From NCBI RefSeq assembly GCF_011764425.1, contig NZ_BLPF01000001.1:3711001-3775000 (forward strand): a DNA stretch of 64,000 nt. Direction: 5' to 3'. Below the pieces are notes generated by a model. It made no database searches, had not been told where the DNA came from, and saw only the letters and a list, made by a program, of their open reading frames with translations. Position 1 is the stretch's first letter, and each line of letters opens with the position of its first letter. The position numbers and the translations under genes were made by a program. The stretch comes from Phytohabitans houttuyneae (GTDB lineage: Bacteria; Actinomycetota; Actinomycetes; Mycobacteriales; Micromonosporaceae). Below are positions 25,125 to 33,772 of this stretch, in pieces.

Positions 25125-25547
25125 ATGACCGACGTCTTTCCCCCAGACACCCACGCCGACCTTCTGGAACGTCCCCTCTTCGCCCACCTGGCCACCGTCC
25201 GGCCCGACGGCTCACCGCAGAGCAGCGTCATGTGGTTCGAGTGGGACGGCAAGCGGATCCGGATGACGCACACGAAGACGCGCCAGAAGTTTCAGAACCT
25301 CGCCCGCGAGCCGCGGGTCGCGCTCTCCGTCACCGACCCGCAGGACGGGTACCGCTTCCTCGAGGTACGCGGCGTTGTCGAATCGATCGAGGACGACGAC
25401 GCCGAGGCGTCCTTCTACAAGTCGCTCCAGCACCGGTACGGGATGGACTACCCGATCCCGGACGCGCCGGTGCGCGTGGTCATGACAATCCGGCCGACGT
25501 CGTTCGTCGCCGTGACCGGCGGCGGCGTGGTCGCCCGGGTGCCTTAG
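25125..25547 (+). CDS. PPOX-class F420-dependent oxidoreductase
   Basis: Encodes 140 residues in the split-barrel FMN/F420-binding fold. Characteristic segments are LLERPLFAHLATVRPDGSPQ near residue 12, SSVMWFEWDGKRIRM, KFQNLAREPRVALSVTDP and FLEVRGVVE. Actinobacterial members of this size typically use F420 and reduce an unknown small molecule. ATG at 25125 is chosen over upstream codons because it starts the conserved fold and follows the terminator. Its stop overlaps by 4 bp the end of the convergent DUF4229 gene. Confidence 0.88.
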   Translation: MTDVFPPDTHADLLERPLFAHLATVRPDGSPQSSVMWFEWDGKRIRMTHTKTRQKFQNLAREPRVALSVTDPQDGYRFLEVRGVVESIEDDDAEASFYKSLQHRYGMDYPIPDAPVRVVMTIRPTSFVAVTGGGVVARVP

Positions 25548-25807
25548 CCGTCCCGCTTCGTCTCGTCATCTCCAGCCAGGGCGGCGCGCAGGCGGTCTTT
25601 CTCCGTCTTGCGCCGCTCTGCCGACGAGGCCATCTGGTTGGCCACCTGCTCGCGCAGCCCGCGGAGCAGGATGAACGAGAAACCGGCCGACGCCACCAGC
25701 GCGATCGCCAGCTTGATGAAGATGTCGAGGTCGATTGGGAGCATCGCGGCGAAGACCGCGGCGAACAGTCCGACGCGAGCCAGGGTGTACTTGATTACCG
25801 GGCTCAT
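25544..25807 (-). CDS. DUF4229 small membrane protein
   Basis: Encodes 87 residues. Two membrane segments (YTLARVGLFAAVFAAML and IFIKLAIALVASAGFSFILL) precede a charged C-terminal helix (REQVANQMASSAERRKTEKDRL). This matches the actinobacterial DUF4229 family, of unknown function. In several actinobacteria it lies close to menaquinone (mqn) genes; here the related MqnE-like gene is two genes upstream. Confidence 0.8.
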   Translation of the reverse strand: MSPVIKYTLARVGLFAAVFAAMLPIDLDIFIKLAIALVASAGFSFILLRGLREQVANQMASSAERRKTEKDRLRAALAGDDETKRDG

Positions 25808-25817
25808 GCCTAATTCC

Positions 25818-26240
25818 TTACCCCGTCCGGTGGGCCAGCCACCGGATGCCGTAGAACCAGATCAGCGAGTACGCCAACGCGAACCCCGCCGCCGCGACCG
25901 CGCCGGACCAGAGCGGTCCCGCCTCGTTGAGCAGGCCGGCGATCAGCAGCCCGAAGGTGACCGAGACGGCCGCGCCCACCAGCGCGACGACCACTCGGGC
26001 GGCGCCGAACGACCAGGCCCGGAACTCCTCGACGAACGCCCACGCCGGCAGGATCACGGCCAGCCAGCCGGAGGCGCCGCCGAAGTCGCCGAAGCCGAGC
26101 AGCGAGAAGCCGACATCGAGGACGAGCAGCGCGAGCACGCCGATGACCAAGCCGGCCAGGACGAGGCCCAGCAAGTCGGTCACGGCGAGGATCCGCCCGT
26201 CGTCGTCGCGCCGGGGAAAGGTGCTCTGCGCCTCAGTCAT
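25818..26240 (-). CDS. Four-helix integral membrane protein of unknown function
   Basis: Encodes 140 residues with about four hydrophobic segments: VTDLLGLVLAGLVIGVLALLVLD, ASGWLAVILPAWAFV, VVVALVGAAVSVTFGLLIAG and GAVAAAGFALAYSLIWFYGI. A short acidic N-terminus (MTEAQSTFPRRDDDGR) is predicted to be cytoplasmic. I recognise no family. It ends 10 bp before the DUF4229 start on the same strand and is probably co-transcribed with it. Confidence 0.75.
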   Translation of the reverse strand: MTEAQSTFPRRDDDGRILAVTDLLGLVLAGLVIGVLALLVLDVGFSLLGFGDFGGASGWLAVILPAWAFVEEFRAWSFGAARVVVALVGAAVSVTFGLLIAGLLNEAGPLWSGAVAAAGFALAYSLIWFYGIRWLAHRTG

Positions 26241-26280
26241 GACCCATTGAGGGTACTGCCGGCGGGGTGAGCCGCTGCTC

Positions 26281-26784
26281 TCAGGCCCACACCTGCTGAG
26301 GGGTGGCTCGGCGCTCGGCCAGCGGCACCGGCGGGTCGTACTCGCGGACCACGTTGTCGTCCGCGTCCCGCTCCACCGGGCGGAAGCCGGCGTCCCAGAT
26401 CAGGTGGACGATCTCGTCGCGGTCGGCGTCCGGCGGGGCGACGAGGTCGTCGACCCCGAAGTTGAGGGCGAGCTGGGCGAGCGCCGGCGTGTGGTCGGCC
26501 GTCGAGCAGCTCACGTGGCGAGGACCGATGATCCCCAGGCGGGTGACCGCGAACCGGCGGAGCACCTCGGCGGGAGCCGCCGCTTCTGTCACCCTGTCAG
26601 AAACCTGACTGGCGCCGATCAGGAAGGTAACGCGGTCCCCGTGGTGGGCGGCCCGGCGGTCGTTGGCGAGCCGACCGAGCCACGCGAGCTCATCGCAGGC
26701 GGCCAATTCCTCGCTGTCCCGGCCCGTGAGCCGGTCACCTGCGTAAACACGCTCTTCGATCTCTCGCCTGCGCGCCTTGTCCAT
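26281..26784 (-). CDS. MqnE-like protein lacking the radical SAM core
   Basis: Encodes 167 residues from ATG at 26784 (GTG at 26802 is possible). Residues 1-45 resemble the start of aminofutalosine synthase MqnE (RREIEERVYAGDRLTGRDSEEL, then DELAWLGRLANDRR and GDRVTFLI). The later part resembles the C-terminal barrel segment of the MqnE/MqnC/CofH group (HVSCSTADHTPALAQLALNFGVDDL). The middle, with the CxxxCxxC cluster site, is absent: the protein goes from GDRVTFLIGAS straight to the C-terminal part. It cannot be a radical SAM enzyme as it stands. It may be a decayed or repurposed paralogue. Confidence 0.7.
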   Translation of the reverse strand: MDKARRREIEERVYAGDRLTGRDSEELAACDELAWLGRLANDRRAAHHGDRVTFLIGASQVSDRVTEAAAPAEVLRRFAVTRLGIIGPRHVSCSTADHTPALAQLALNFGVDDLVAPPDADRDEIVHLIWDAGFRPVERDADDNVVREYDPPVPLAERRATPQQVWA

Positions 26785-26822
26785 GGGTTTGAGCGTAGTC
26801 ACCCCTTACGTAAACCAGCTCT

Positions 26823-26839
26823 CAGGTACCCGTTACCTG
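26823..26839. promoter_or_regulatory. Inverted repeat in the divergent spacer ahead of the NlpC/P60 gene
   Basis: CAGGTA-N5-TACCTG (26823-26828 and 26834-26839) lies midway between the MqnE-like gene and the divergent NlpC/P60 gene. A 17-bp palindrome of this form suits a dimeric regulator. No regulator gene is adjacent, so its protein is unknown. Confidence 0.35.
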
Positions 26840-26909
26840 CTCTCCGATCGACATCGTTGCTCCGGTGCGGTAGGACAGAATGGGACGCGAGTGGCGGGGA
26901 GAGACGCAT

Positions 26910-28451
26910 ATGGCGAAGCGCAAGGGCAGGCATCAGGCGCGCCCGGCCGGGGTCATCAGCCCGGTCCTGCGGCCGCTGGCCTGGTCCGCGATGCTGGGCG
27001 CCGCCGCGGCCGCCGCCTTGGCCTCGCCGGTCTACGCCGAGCCCACACCCAACACGATCCCCGACGCCGGCTCCCGGCCGCTGCCCGCCGGCTCGGTGCA
27101 GCTGCCCGGCGCGACGGTCCCGCCCACCTCCGGGACGTACACGCCGCCCACCTCGTCGACGACCGGCCCGCTGGCCACGCAGATCTACAACGCCGAGGTC
27201 GAGATCGGCCTGCTCAGCGAAGACCTGCTGAAAAAGCGGGAGGAGCAGGCGCAGGCGCGCACCGACCTGGCCATCGCCCACCGCCAGCTCGACGAGGCGC
27301 GCGCCGCGGTCGTCAAGGCCGAGGGCGATGCCGAGAGCGCGGCTGCCCAGGCGATCAAGGAGGCGGCCGAGCTGCCGCCCGGCGCGTTCGGCTCCGACCT
27401 GCACGGGCTGAGCGAGCTGTCCCGCATCCAGCGCGGCGAGTCGTCCACCGCCAAGAGCGACGCGGCCGAGCACGAGGTGGCCAGGGCGAAGGACGCGGAG
27501 CGGGTCGCCCAGGAGGCGTACAACACGGCGCTGGCCAAGGAGCAGACGCTCGCCGGGCAGTTCAACACGATCGAGGCGTCGCTCAAGACCAAGGAAGCGG
27601 CGCTCACCGAGGTCAAGGAGCGCAATTCCGCGCAGCTCGCGGTCATCGAGCGGGAGCGCGAGGCGCAGGAGGCCAAGCTCGGTGAAGACTTCCTCGACGC
27701 CGACAACATCTCCGGGCTGGCAGCCGACCCCCGCGCGATCAAGGCGGTCAACTTCGCGCTCGGTGAGCTGGGTAAGCCGTACGTGTGGGGCGCCGAGGGT
27801 CCCAACTCGTACGACTGCTCCGGTCTGATGTGGGCCTCTTACCGCAGCGTCGGCTACCAGCTGCCCCGCGTCTCCCGCGACCAGTACGCGGGCACCCGCT
27901 CGCGGATCGTCTCCACCAGCGCCATGCTCCCCGGTGACCTGGTCTTCTTCAGCTCCAACGGCACGGCGAGCGGCATCCACCACGTCGGTATGTACATCGG
28001 CGGCGGCAAGATGGTCCACGCGCCCAACAGCCGGGAAAAGGTCAAGGTCTCCACGGTCTGGTACTCGCGGCTGTTCGCCGCCACCCGGATCTACGGCGCG
28101 GTCTCGGCCCCGGTGACGCCGCCGACGAGCACCCCGCCGACCACGCCGCCCGCGACCACCAAGCCGCCGACGACCCCGCCGGCCACCACCAAGCCACCCA
28201 CCACGCCGCCGGCCACCACCAAGCCGCCGACCACCCCGCCCACGACGCCACCCACCACCCCGCCGACGACGCCACCCACCACGCCGCCGAGCACACCGAC
28301 GCCGACGCCCAACCCGCCGGACCCCACCGACGAGCCGACGACCAACCCGCCGGCGACGAGCACCAACAGCGCCGCGCCGGCGACCTCTGAGGCAGGTGCC
28401 GAGGCGTCCGCTTCATCCAGTTCGTCCGGTGGGGCAACCGCGGGTGGCTGA
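26910..28451 (+). CDS. Secreted NlpC/P60 peptidoglycan hydrolase with coiled coil and Pro/Thr tail
   Basis: Encodes 513 residues. A signal peptide follows KRKGRHQARPAG. A long coiled coil (about 95-265, Glu/Ala/Lys-rich) leads to an NlpC/P60 domain (about 280-395) with catalytic Cys in YDCSGLMWASY, His in GIHHVGMYIG, and HAPNSREKVK. The tail (about 400-513) is a Pro/Thr-rich stalk with repeats of TPPATTKPPT. Such RipA-like enzymes cleave the peptide stem of peptidoglycan; the coiled coil may keep it inactive. ATG at 26910 is preceded by a GGGGAGA ribosome site. Confidence 0.92.
   Translation: MAKRKGRHQARPAGVISPVLRPLAWSAMLGAAAAAALASPVYAEPTPNTIPDAGSRPLPAGSVQLPGATVPPTSGTYTPPTSSTTGPLATQIYNAEVEIGLLSEDLLKKREEQAQARTDLAIAHRQLDEARAAVVKAEGDAESAAAQAIKEAAELPPGAFGSDLHGLSELSRIQRGESSTAKSDAAEHEVARAKDAERVAQEAYNTALAKEQTLAGQFNTIEASLKTKEAALTEVKERNSAQLAVIEREREAQEAKLGEDFLDADNISGLAADPRAIKAVNFALGELGKPYVWGAEGPNSYDCSGLMWASYRSVGYQLPRVSRDQYAGTRSRIVSTSAMLPGDLVFFSSNGTASGIHHVGMYIGGGKMVHAPNSREKVKVSTVWYSRLFAATRIYGAVSAPVTPPTSTPPTTPPATTKPPTTPPATTKPPTTPPATTKPPTTPPTTPPTTPPTTPPTTPPSTPTPTPNPPDPTDEPTTNPPATSTNSAAPATSEAGAEASASSSSSGGATAGG
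28137..28320 (+). repeat. 30-bp tandem repeats encoding the Pro/Thr tail
   Basis: Within the NlpC/P60 gene a 10-codon unit of the type PPTTPPATTK is repeated about three times and runs into shorter TPPT units. The repeats are imperfect at DNA level, so they are prone to copy-number change. Confidence 0.7.
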
Positions 28452-28455
28452 CGGC

Positions 28456-28474
28456 CCGTCCGCATAGTGGACGG
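28456..28474 (+). terminator. Weak terminator hairpin after the NlpC/P60 gene
   Basis: Stem CCGTCC / GGACGG with a 7-base loop, 5 bp after the stop codon at 28451. The stem is only 6 bp and there is no T tract, so termination strength is uncertain. The remaining bases to 28622 hold no other feature that I can support. Confidence 0.4.
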
Positions 28475-28622
28475 TGTGCGCCGTGCGAAGTGGACAGCGG
28501 GGCAGGTAGGCGCCCACAACCCGACTCCGGGTGTCCGGGCGCCGGGCGATGTGGCACGGTAAACCTGAAGGACGCTCCGGTCCGGCCGTCACCGGTCCGT
28601 TGCGGCGGGGGAGCGGGAGGCG

Positions 28623-31538
28623 ATGATGGACGAGCGACAAGATCCGCCGGCCGCCGGAACGACCGGCGAGCCGACCGGGCTCGCGGCTGAGCTGCCGCCA
28701 CTACCTCCGCCCCCACCGGTAGGCACAACGCTTCCCGAGCCGCCCCTGGAGGCCCTCCCGGAGGCCTACGAGATGCCGCCACCCCCACCCGACGGCGCCC
28801 TCTGGCCCGGCTTCACCCCAACCTCCGCGCCGCCCGCGCCCATGTCCGCACCGCCCGCCGTGGCCTCAGCGCCACCCGCACCGGCTTGGACGCCACCGCC
28901 AGCTCCGCCTTCGGCGCCGCCCGCTGTGGCCTCAGCGCCGCCAGCTCCGACTTCCGCACCGCCCGCACCTTCTTCGGCACCGCCCGACGTGGCTTCAGCG
29001 CCACCCGCACCGGCCTGGGCACCGCCGCCAGCTCCGACCTCGGCGCCGCCCGCGCCTGTTTCGTCTTCGGCGCCGCCCGCTCCGGGTCCGGCGTCCGCGT
29101 CGGTGAGCGCACCGCCGGTCTCGGGCGCTTCGGCTGTCTGGCCGCGCCCCATGGAGGCGAGCCCGCCGCCGCCCGCACCCGCCGCCGCCTCGCCGACGCC
29201 GATCGTCCCGGCGTGGAGCAACCCGACACCCAGCAAGCCACCCGAGGCGGTATCGCGCCCAAGGCCGGGCGTCGTAGGCCGCGCGTCGGTATCGGGCTCC
29301 GCCGCTCCCAACCCGGCGGACCTCGCCGCCTTGCCGGCACCGCCCGCCGCCGGCCGCACCTACCGGGCCGGCGAGAGGAGCACCCCACCGGCCGCACCGA
29401 GCTCGCACCAGTCCGTGGCGCCGGCCTCCGCTCCGCCGGCACCCGTTTCGGCCGTTCCCGCCTCTGGCGCGCCCGCCTCGTCGCCCCCGGCCTCGAACTT
29501 CGGGACACCGGCGGCGACCTCCCCGACCTTCGGGACGCCAGCGCCCACGTCGGGACCGCCCGCGTCCGGCTTCGGAACGCCCCCGCCTGCCTCCCCGGCC
29601 CTGGGGACACCAGCGCCCGCCGGGTCCACCTATGGGACACCGGTGCCCACCTCGGCGCCGCCCGCGACCGCCATCGGAACGCCTGCGCCGGCCTCGACGC
29701 CGCCGGCATCCGGGTCGGCACCGCCGGCATCCGGGTCTGTGCCACCGGCGGCCGGGTCGTCACCGGGGTTGCCGGTGCCGGTGAAGGCTCCCATCCCTGG
29801 CCCACCCCTGGAGCGCCGCCAGCCGAAGAGGCCGCCGCAGACCGACTCGCCGTGGTCCGCGTTCGAGGTGCCGTGGCGCGAGTCGGCCGCTGCCGGCGCG
29901 TCCGGCGCTCCAGGTCCATCCGGCGCTTCGTCCGGCACCCCGGGCGCGTCTGGGCTTTCGGGCACCACGCCTGAGGAGCGCGAGCCGGCGCCGCCGCTGC
30001 GGGAGACCCCTGCGTATTCGATGCCGTCCGCGACGCCCACGCCACCTGGCGGTGCGCTTTCACCGCCGGCCCCTCCTGCCGCGCTGGAGCAGCAGGAGGA
30101 GGCATCAGGCGGGCCGGAGTACCTGGTGCCGCCGCAGCGTTCGGCGCCGCGCGGTGACGCTCTGATCTCGGCGATCGGTGCGCGCGCACGGGCGAGCGTG
30201 CCCGGTGTGGGCCAGGTCTCGGCCGAGGAGGTGGCGGTCGCCGCACAGCCTTCCGCCGGCCGCGCCCGCGTCTACCGGGCCGGCGCACCCGACCCCGAGC
30301 CGCCGGAGCCCGTCGAGCCGCCGCCCGGTCCGCCGGAGCCTGAGCCACCGGGGCCAGGGCCGGTGCCCAACCCGTTCCCGACGCCGGAGCCGGTGCCGCC
30401 GGTGCCGATCCCGCCCGGACCCGGGCCTGGACCAGGGCCGTTGCCGGGACCGCAGCCGCCGGAGCCACCGCTGCCGTTTCCGCCGCCACCGCCGGTGATG
30501 TCGGCGCCGAATGCGCCTGCCCGCGGTGCCGCCACGCCGTTCACTCCTCGTGGGACCGCGACCCCGCCGGCACCGCCTGCCGCGCGGCCGGCATCCGGTC
30601 CGCCGGCTTCAGCGCCACCCCACCACGCGCCAGCGTCCGGGCCGCCCGCCGTGGCACCGCCGGCCTACCTCGCGCCGCTGCCGGCTCCGACCTCGGCACC
30701 GCAGGCCGCCCCGCCGCCGGCGCGACCAGCGTCCGGTCCGCCAGCCTCAGCGCCACCCCACCACGCGCCAGCGTCCGGGCCGCCCGCCGTAGCACCGCCG
30801 GCCTACCTCGCGCCGCTGCCGGCTCCGACCTCGGCGCCACACGCCGCCGCCCCGCCGCCGCACCTCGCGCCGCCAGCAGCAGCCGCGGTGCCGCCGTCGC
30901 TGTACGGAGGTGCCAGCGCGCCGCCGCAGGCACCGCACGGTGGATCGTCGCCGTATGGTGGCGGCCCGGCTGCGCCTGGCGCGCCTGTCGTGCCGGCGGC
31001 GGCTTTGCCCAGCTGGCCGCCGGCGGGAAATCCGACCGCGCCGGGACGGTGGAGCGCGGTCGACGCGCCGCCGCCCGTCAGCGAGGCGGCCGCGAGTGCG
31101 GTGCCGCCTGCGCCCGCTCCGTCGCTCTTCTCCCCCACGCCACCCCCGCCACCACCTCCGGCGGTGAGTGAGCCGCCGGCGAGCGCGCCGCCGGTTTCCA
31201 CCTCACCTGAGTACGGGGAGTGGGCCCGTGACCAGCGCGGCGGCGACAAGGCAGAGGAGCGTCCACAGGGGACGGTCTACGGGGGCGCGGGAGGTCCCGG
31301 GCCGGCGCACATGACGATGGCCATCGCTGGTGGAAGCCCGATGGAAAACTCGGGCTCGTTGACCGGTCACATCCTCTCCCAAGGGCGCACCGACGGACCC
31401 ACGCCGACCGCCAATACCGCCAAGGTCTTCCTGGTCATGGCGTTGGTGCTGGGAATCCTCGTGGCGGTCGGTGCGTTGGTCGTACTGGCAACCGGCGACA
31501 CGTTCTCCGACCTGTTCGACGGCTTCCTCAACAGCTGA
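28623..31538 (+). CDS. Giant Pro/Ala/Ser-rich protein with C-terminal membrane anchor
   Basis: Encodes 971 residues of very low complexity; proline, alanine, serine and glycine dominate residues 15-880. Blocks such as SAPPAPTSAPPAP repeat many times, and a 46-residue unit occurs twice in tandem (30585-30860). Close to the end, TAKVFLVMALVLGILVAVGALVVLATG forms one membrane segment, with a short outside tail ending DLFDGFLNS. There is no signal peptide, so most of the chain is probably cytoplasmic. ATG at 28623 follows GGGAGGCG. I recognise no family; adaptor or envelope-spanning roles are guesses. Many shadow frames are open because of the composition. Confidence 0.75.
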   Translation: MMDERQDPPAAGTTGEPTGLAAELPPLPPPPPVGTTLPEPPLEALPEAYEMPPPPPDGALWPGFTPTSAPPAPMSAPPAVASAPPAPAWTPPPAPPSAPPAVASAPPAPTSAPPAPSSAPPDVASAPPAPAWAPPPAPTSAPPAPVSSSAPPAPGPASASVSAPPVSGASAVWPRPMEASPPPPAPAAASPTPIVPAWSNPTPSKPPEAVSRPRPGVVGRASVSGSAAPNPADLAALPAPPAAGRTYRAGERSTPPAAPSSHQSVAPASAPPAPVSAVPASGAPASSPPASNFGTPAATSPTFGTPAPTSGPPASGFGTPPPASPALGTPAPAGSTYGTPVPTSAPPATAIGTPAPASTPPASGSAPPASGSVPPAAGSSPGLPVPVKAPIPGPPLERRQPKRPPQTDSPWSAFEVPWRESAAAGASGAPGPSGASSGTPGASGLSGTTPEEREPAPPLRETPAYSMPSATPTPPGGALSPPAPPAALEQQEEASGGPEYLVPPQRSAPRGDALISAIGARARASVPGVGQVSAEEVAVAAQPSAGRARVYRAGAPDPEPPEPVEPPPGPPEPEPPGPGPVPNPFPTPEPVPPVPIPPGPGPGPGPLPGPQPPEPPLPFPPPPPVMSAPNAPARGAATPFTPRGTATPPAPPAARPASGPPASAPPHHAPASGPPAVAPPAYLAPLPAPTSAPQAAPPPARPASGPPASAPPHHAPASGPPAVAPPAYLAPLPAPTSAPHAAAPPPHLAPPAAAAVPPSLYGGASAPPQAPHGGSSPYGGGPAAPGAPVVPAAALPSWPPAGNPTAPGRWSAVDAPPPVSEAAASAVPPAPAPSLFSPTPPPPPPPAVSEPPASAPPVSTSPEYGEWARDQRGGDKAEERPQGTVYGGAGGPGPAHMTMAIAGGSPMENSGSLTGHILSQGRTDGPTPTANTAKVFLVMALVLGILVAVGALVVLATGDTFSDLFDGFLNS
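30585..30860 (+). repeat. 138-bp tandem duplication inside the Pro-rich gene
   Basis: Two adjacent 138-bp copies (30585-30722 and 30723-30860) encode the same 46-residue unit starting RPASGPPASAPPHHAPAS, with only a few changes. The unit length is a multiple of three, so the frame is kept. Confidence 0.85.
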
Positions 31539-31597
31539 ATCCGGGTGAGCCTGCCCACGACAGGGCATATCCGTGTGGTGATACACGGGGCTGCCCG

Positions 31598-31731
31598 TAC
31601 ACTTGTTGAGATCTACTGACCCAGCGCGCACGAATTTGCGCGTCCTTGGGCGTTCTTTGGGGCGATACACGGCGACTGATCATGGTCGCGGCGGGGCCTT
31701 GCGAAGAAGCGCCCCCCGCTGAGAGGTTTAC
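31598..31731 (+). promoter_or_regulatory. Probable promoter -10 and 5' leader of the DEAD-box helicase gene
   Basis: TACACT at 31598-31603 is a plausible -10 hexamer 128 bases ahead of the TTG start. The leader contains the hairpin CGCGCA-CGAATT-TGCGCG and ends with GAGAGG just ahead of the start. Long structured leaders are common for cold-inducible DEAD-box helicase genes. The role is inferred. The 31539-31597 part holds another small hairpin, CCGTGT/ACACGG. Confidence 0.35.
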
Positions 31732-33114
31732 TTGACCACGTTCGCTGATCCAAGCACGTTCCCATCCGCCTTCGAGCCCACCACCGAGCTTTCCTTCGCT
31801 GACCTCGGCGTTCCGACGCCGCTGGTGCGCGAGCTGGACCGGGAGGGCATCCTCACCCCGTTCGAGATCCAGGCCGCGACGGTCCCTGACGCGCTGGCCG
31901 GCCGTGACGTGCTCGGTCGTGGCCAGACCGGCTCCGGCAAGACGCTCGCCTTCGGTCTTCCGCTGCTCACCCGCGTCGCCGCCGGCGAGCGGGCCCGCTC
32001 GCGCCACCCGCGCGCGCTGATCATGGTGCCGACCCGCGAGCTGGCCATGCAGGTCGCCGACGCGCTGCGGCCGCTCGGCAAGGCCGTGGGTGTGTTCCTG
32101 GCCACGGCCGTCGGCGGTGTGCCGTACGACCGGCAGATCGACTCGCTGCGCCGCGGCACCGAGGTCCTCGTGGCCACGCCTGGCCGCCTCAAGGACCTGA
32201 TCGAGCGGGGCTCCTGCTCCCTCGACGACGTGTCCGTCACGGTGCTCGACGAGGCCGACCAGATGGCCGACATGGGCTTCCTGCCCGACGTCACCGAGCT
32301 GCTCGCCAAGACTCCGGCGGGCGGCCAGCGGCTGCTCTTCTCGGCCACGCTCGACGGCGACGTCGACACGCTGGTGCAGCGCTTCATGAACGACCCGGTG
32401 ACGCACTCGACCGCCCCGCCGGTGGCGACCGTCACCACGATGGACCACCACCTGCTGCTGATCCCGCCGCACGACAAGTTCAACGTGACCGCGTCGATCG
32501 CCGCCCGGAAGGGCCGCACGATCATGTTCGCGCGCACCCAGATGGGCGTCGACCGGCTGGTCGGGCAGCTCGCGGCGGTGGGTGTGCGTGCTGGCGCGCT
32601 GCACGGCGGCAAGACCCAGCGGGCGCGCACGCGCACGCTGGCGGAGTTCCGTGAGGGGCGCATCAACGTCCTGGTCGCCACCGACGTCGCGGCGCGGGGC
32701 ATCCACGTCGACGGCATCTCGCTCGTGGTGCACATCGACCCGCCCAAGGACGAAAAGGACTACCTGCACCGGGCTGGCCGCACCGCTCGGGCCGGCGAGT
32801 CCGGCGCCGTTGTCACGCTGGCCCTGCCCAAGCAGCGCAAGCCCACCCTGGCCATGCTCAAGCGGGCCGGCGTCGAGCCGGCCGAGGCCCGGGTGCGTGC
32901 GGGCGACGCGGCACTGTCCGAGGTGACCGGTGCCCGGGAGCCGAGCGGCGTCCCGGTGGTGGAGGAGCCCACGCCTCCGCCGGCCCGGCGCACCGACCGG
33001 CCCCGCGGCTTCCGCCACGACGGCCGCCCCCGGTCCGACCACCCTCGCGGCGACCGCCCGCAAAGTGGACGTCGCCACGGCGGCGACCGCCGCCCGGTCT
33101 CCCGCACTCACTGA
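31732..33114 (+). CDS. DEAD/DEAH-box RNA helicase
   Basis: Encodes 460 residues from a TTG start at 31732 with GAGAGG about 6 bases ahead. Motifs in order: Q motif FEIQAATVP, Walker A GQTGSGKT near residue 63, PTRELAMQ, TPGRLKDL, DEAD as VLDEADQM near residue 182, SATLDG, and HRAGRTAR near residue 345. The C-terminal tail after residue 400 is rich in Arg/Gly/Asp (RRTDRPRGFRHDGR) and should bind RNA. It belongs to the RhlE/DeaD group involved in ribosome assembly and RNA decay. Confidence 0.95.
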   Translation: MTTFADPSTFPSAFEPTTELSFADLGVPTPLVRELDREGILTPFEIQAATVPDALAGRDVLGRGQTGSGKTLAFGLPLLTRVAAGERARSRHPRALIMVPTRELAMQVADALRPLGKAVGVFLATAVGGVPYDRQIDSLRRGTEVLVATPGRLKDLIERGSCSLDDVSVTVLDEADQMADMGFLPDVTELLAKTPAGGQRLLFSATLDGDVDTLVQRFMNDPVTHSTAPPVATVTTMDHHLLLIPPHDKFNVTASIAARKGRTIMFARTQMGVDRLVGQLAAVGVRAGALHGGKTQRARTRTLAEFREGRINVLVATDVAARGIHVDGISLVVHIDPPKDEKDYLHRAGRTARAGESGAVVTLALPKQRKPTLAMLKRAGVEPAEARVRAGDAALSEVTGAREPSGVPVVEEPTPPPARRTDRPRGFRHDGRPRSDHPRGDRPQSGRRHGGDRRPVSRTH

Positions 33115-33148
33115 CGCCGAGCAGCGCGCGACGGTAGCGTCTCCAGCC

Positions 33149-33772
33149 ATGGGGACGCTACCCAAGGCGTTGCTGTGGCAACGCACCGACACAGACGGCA
33201 CCGATCTGGCGCTCCTCGACGACCGCCGCGGGCTGCATGCCCGCGGCGTCGCGACCGCCACGCATCCGGTGCCGTACGTGTGCCGGTACGAGCTTGTCAC
33301 CGACGAGACCTGGGCCACCGCCCACCTCGACGTCACTGTCGAAGGCGCCGGCTGGCTGCGCGCGCTGCGACTGGAGCGTGCCGCCGGCCGGTGGCGGGCG
33401 ACCACCGCCGAGCAGGGCGACCTCGACCGCGTCCTGGCAAACGCGGGTCACGCCCGCGCCGGCCTGCCCGGCACCGAGGAGCCGGACCTGCTGCACGGCG
33501 CGATCGACGTCGACCTCGCCGGCGCGCCACTGCCCAACACGCTGCCCATCCGGCGGATGGGGATGCTCGGCGCGCCGGCCGGTACGGCACACCGCCTCAC
33601 CATGGCGTGGGTGCTCGTGCCGAGCCTGGAGGTGCTGGCCAGCGAGCAGACGTACCGCGTGGTCGACGAGGGCACGATCCGCTTCGAGCTCGACGGCTTC
33701 GGCGCCGACCTGGCTGTCGACAAGGAGGGGTACGTGCTCAGGTACCCCGGGCTGGCCGAGCGGAAGGCATGA
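33149..33772 (+). CDS. Putative glycolipid-binding protein (PF06475 type)
   Basis: Encodes 207 residues. It matches the family of putative glycolipid-binding proteins with the pattern [20 protein letters not shown] near residue 47, DLDGAIDVDL-type segment [24 protein letters not shown] near residue 115, and [14 protein letters not shown]. Function is known only by analogy to the structural family. ATG at 33149 lies 35 bp after the helicase gene. The last 35 bp overlap the end of the convergent Cds1-like gene. Confidence 0.82.
   Translation: MGTLPKALLWQRTDTDGTDLALLDDRRGLHARGVATATHPVPYVCRYELVTDETWATAHLDVTVEGAGWLRALRLERAAGRWRATTAEQGDLDRVLANAGHARAGLPGTEEPDLLHGAIDVDLAGAPLPNTLPIRRMGMLGAPAGTAHRLTMAWVLVPSLEVLASEQTYRVVDEGTIRFELDGFGADLAVDKEGYVLRYPGLAERKA

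Noticed and set aside
28886-30792. Several open frames on both strands within the Pro-rich gene
   Set aside because: All arise from extreme GC and repeat composition. Only the 28623 frame has a ribosome site, a consistent start and a C-terminal membrane helix.
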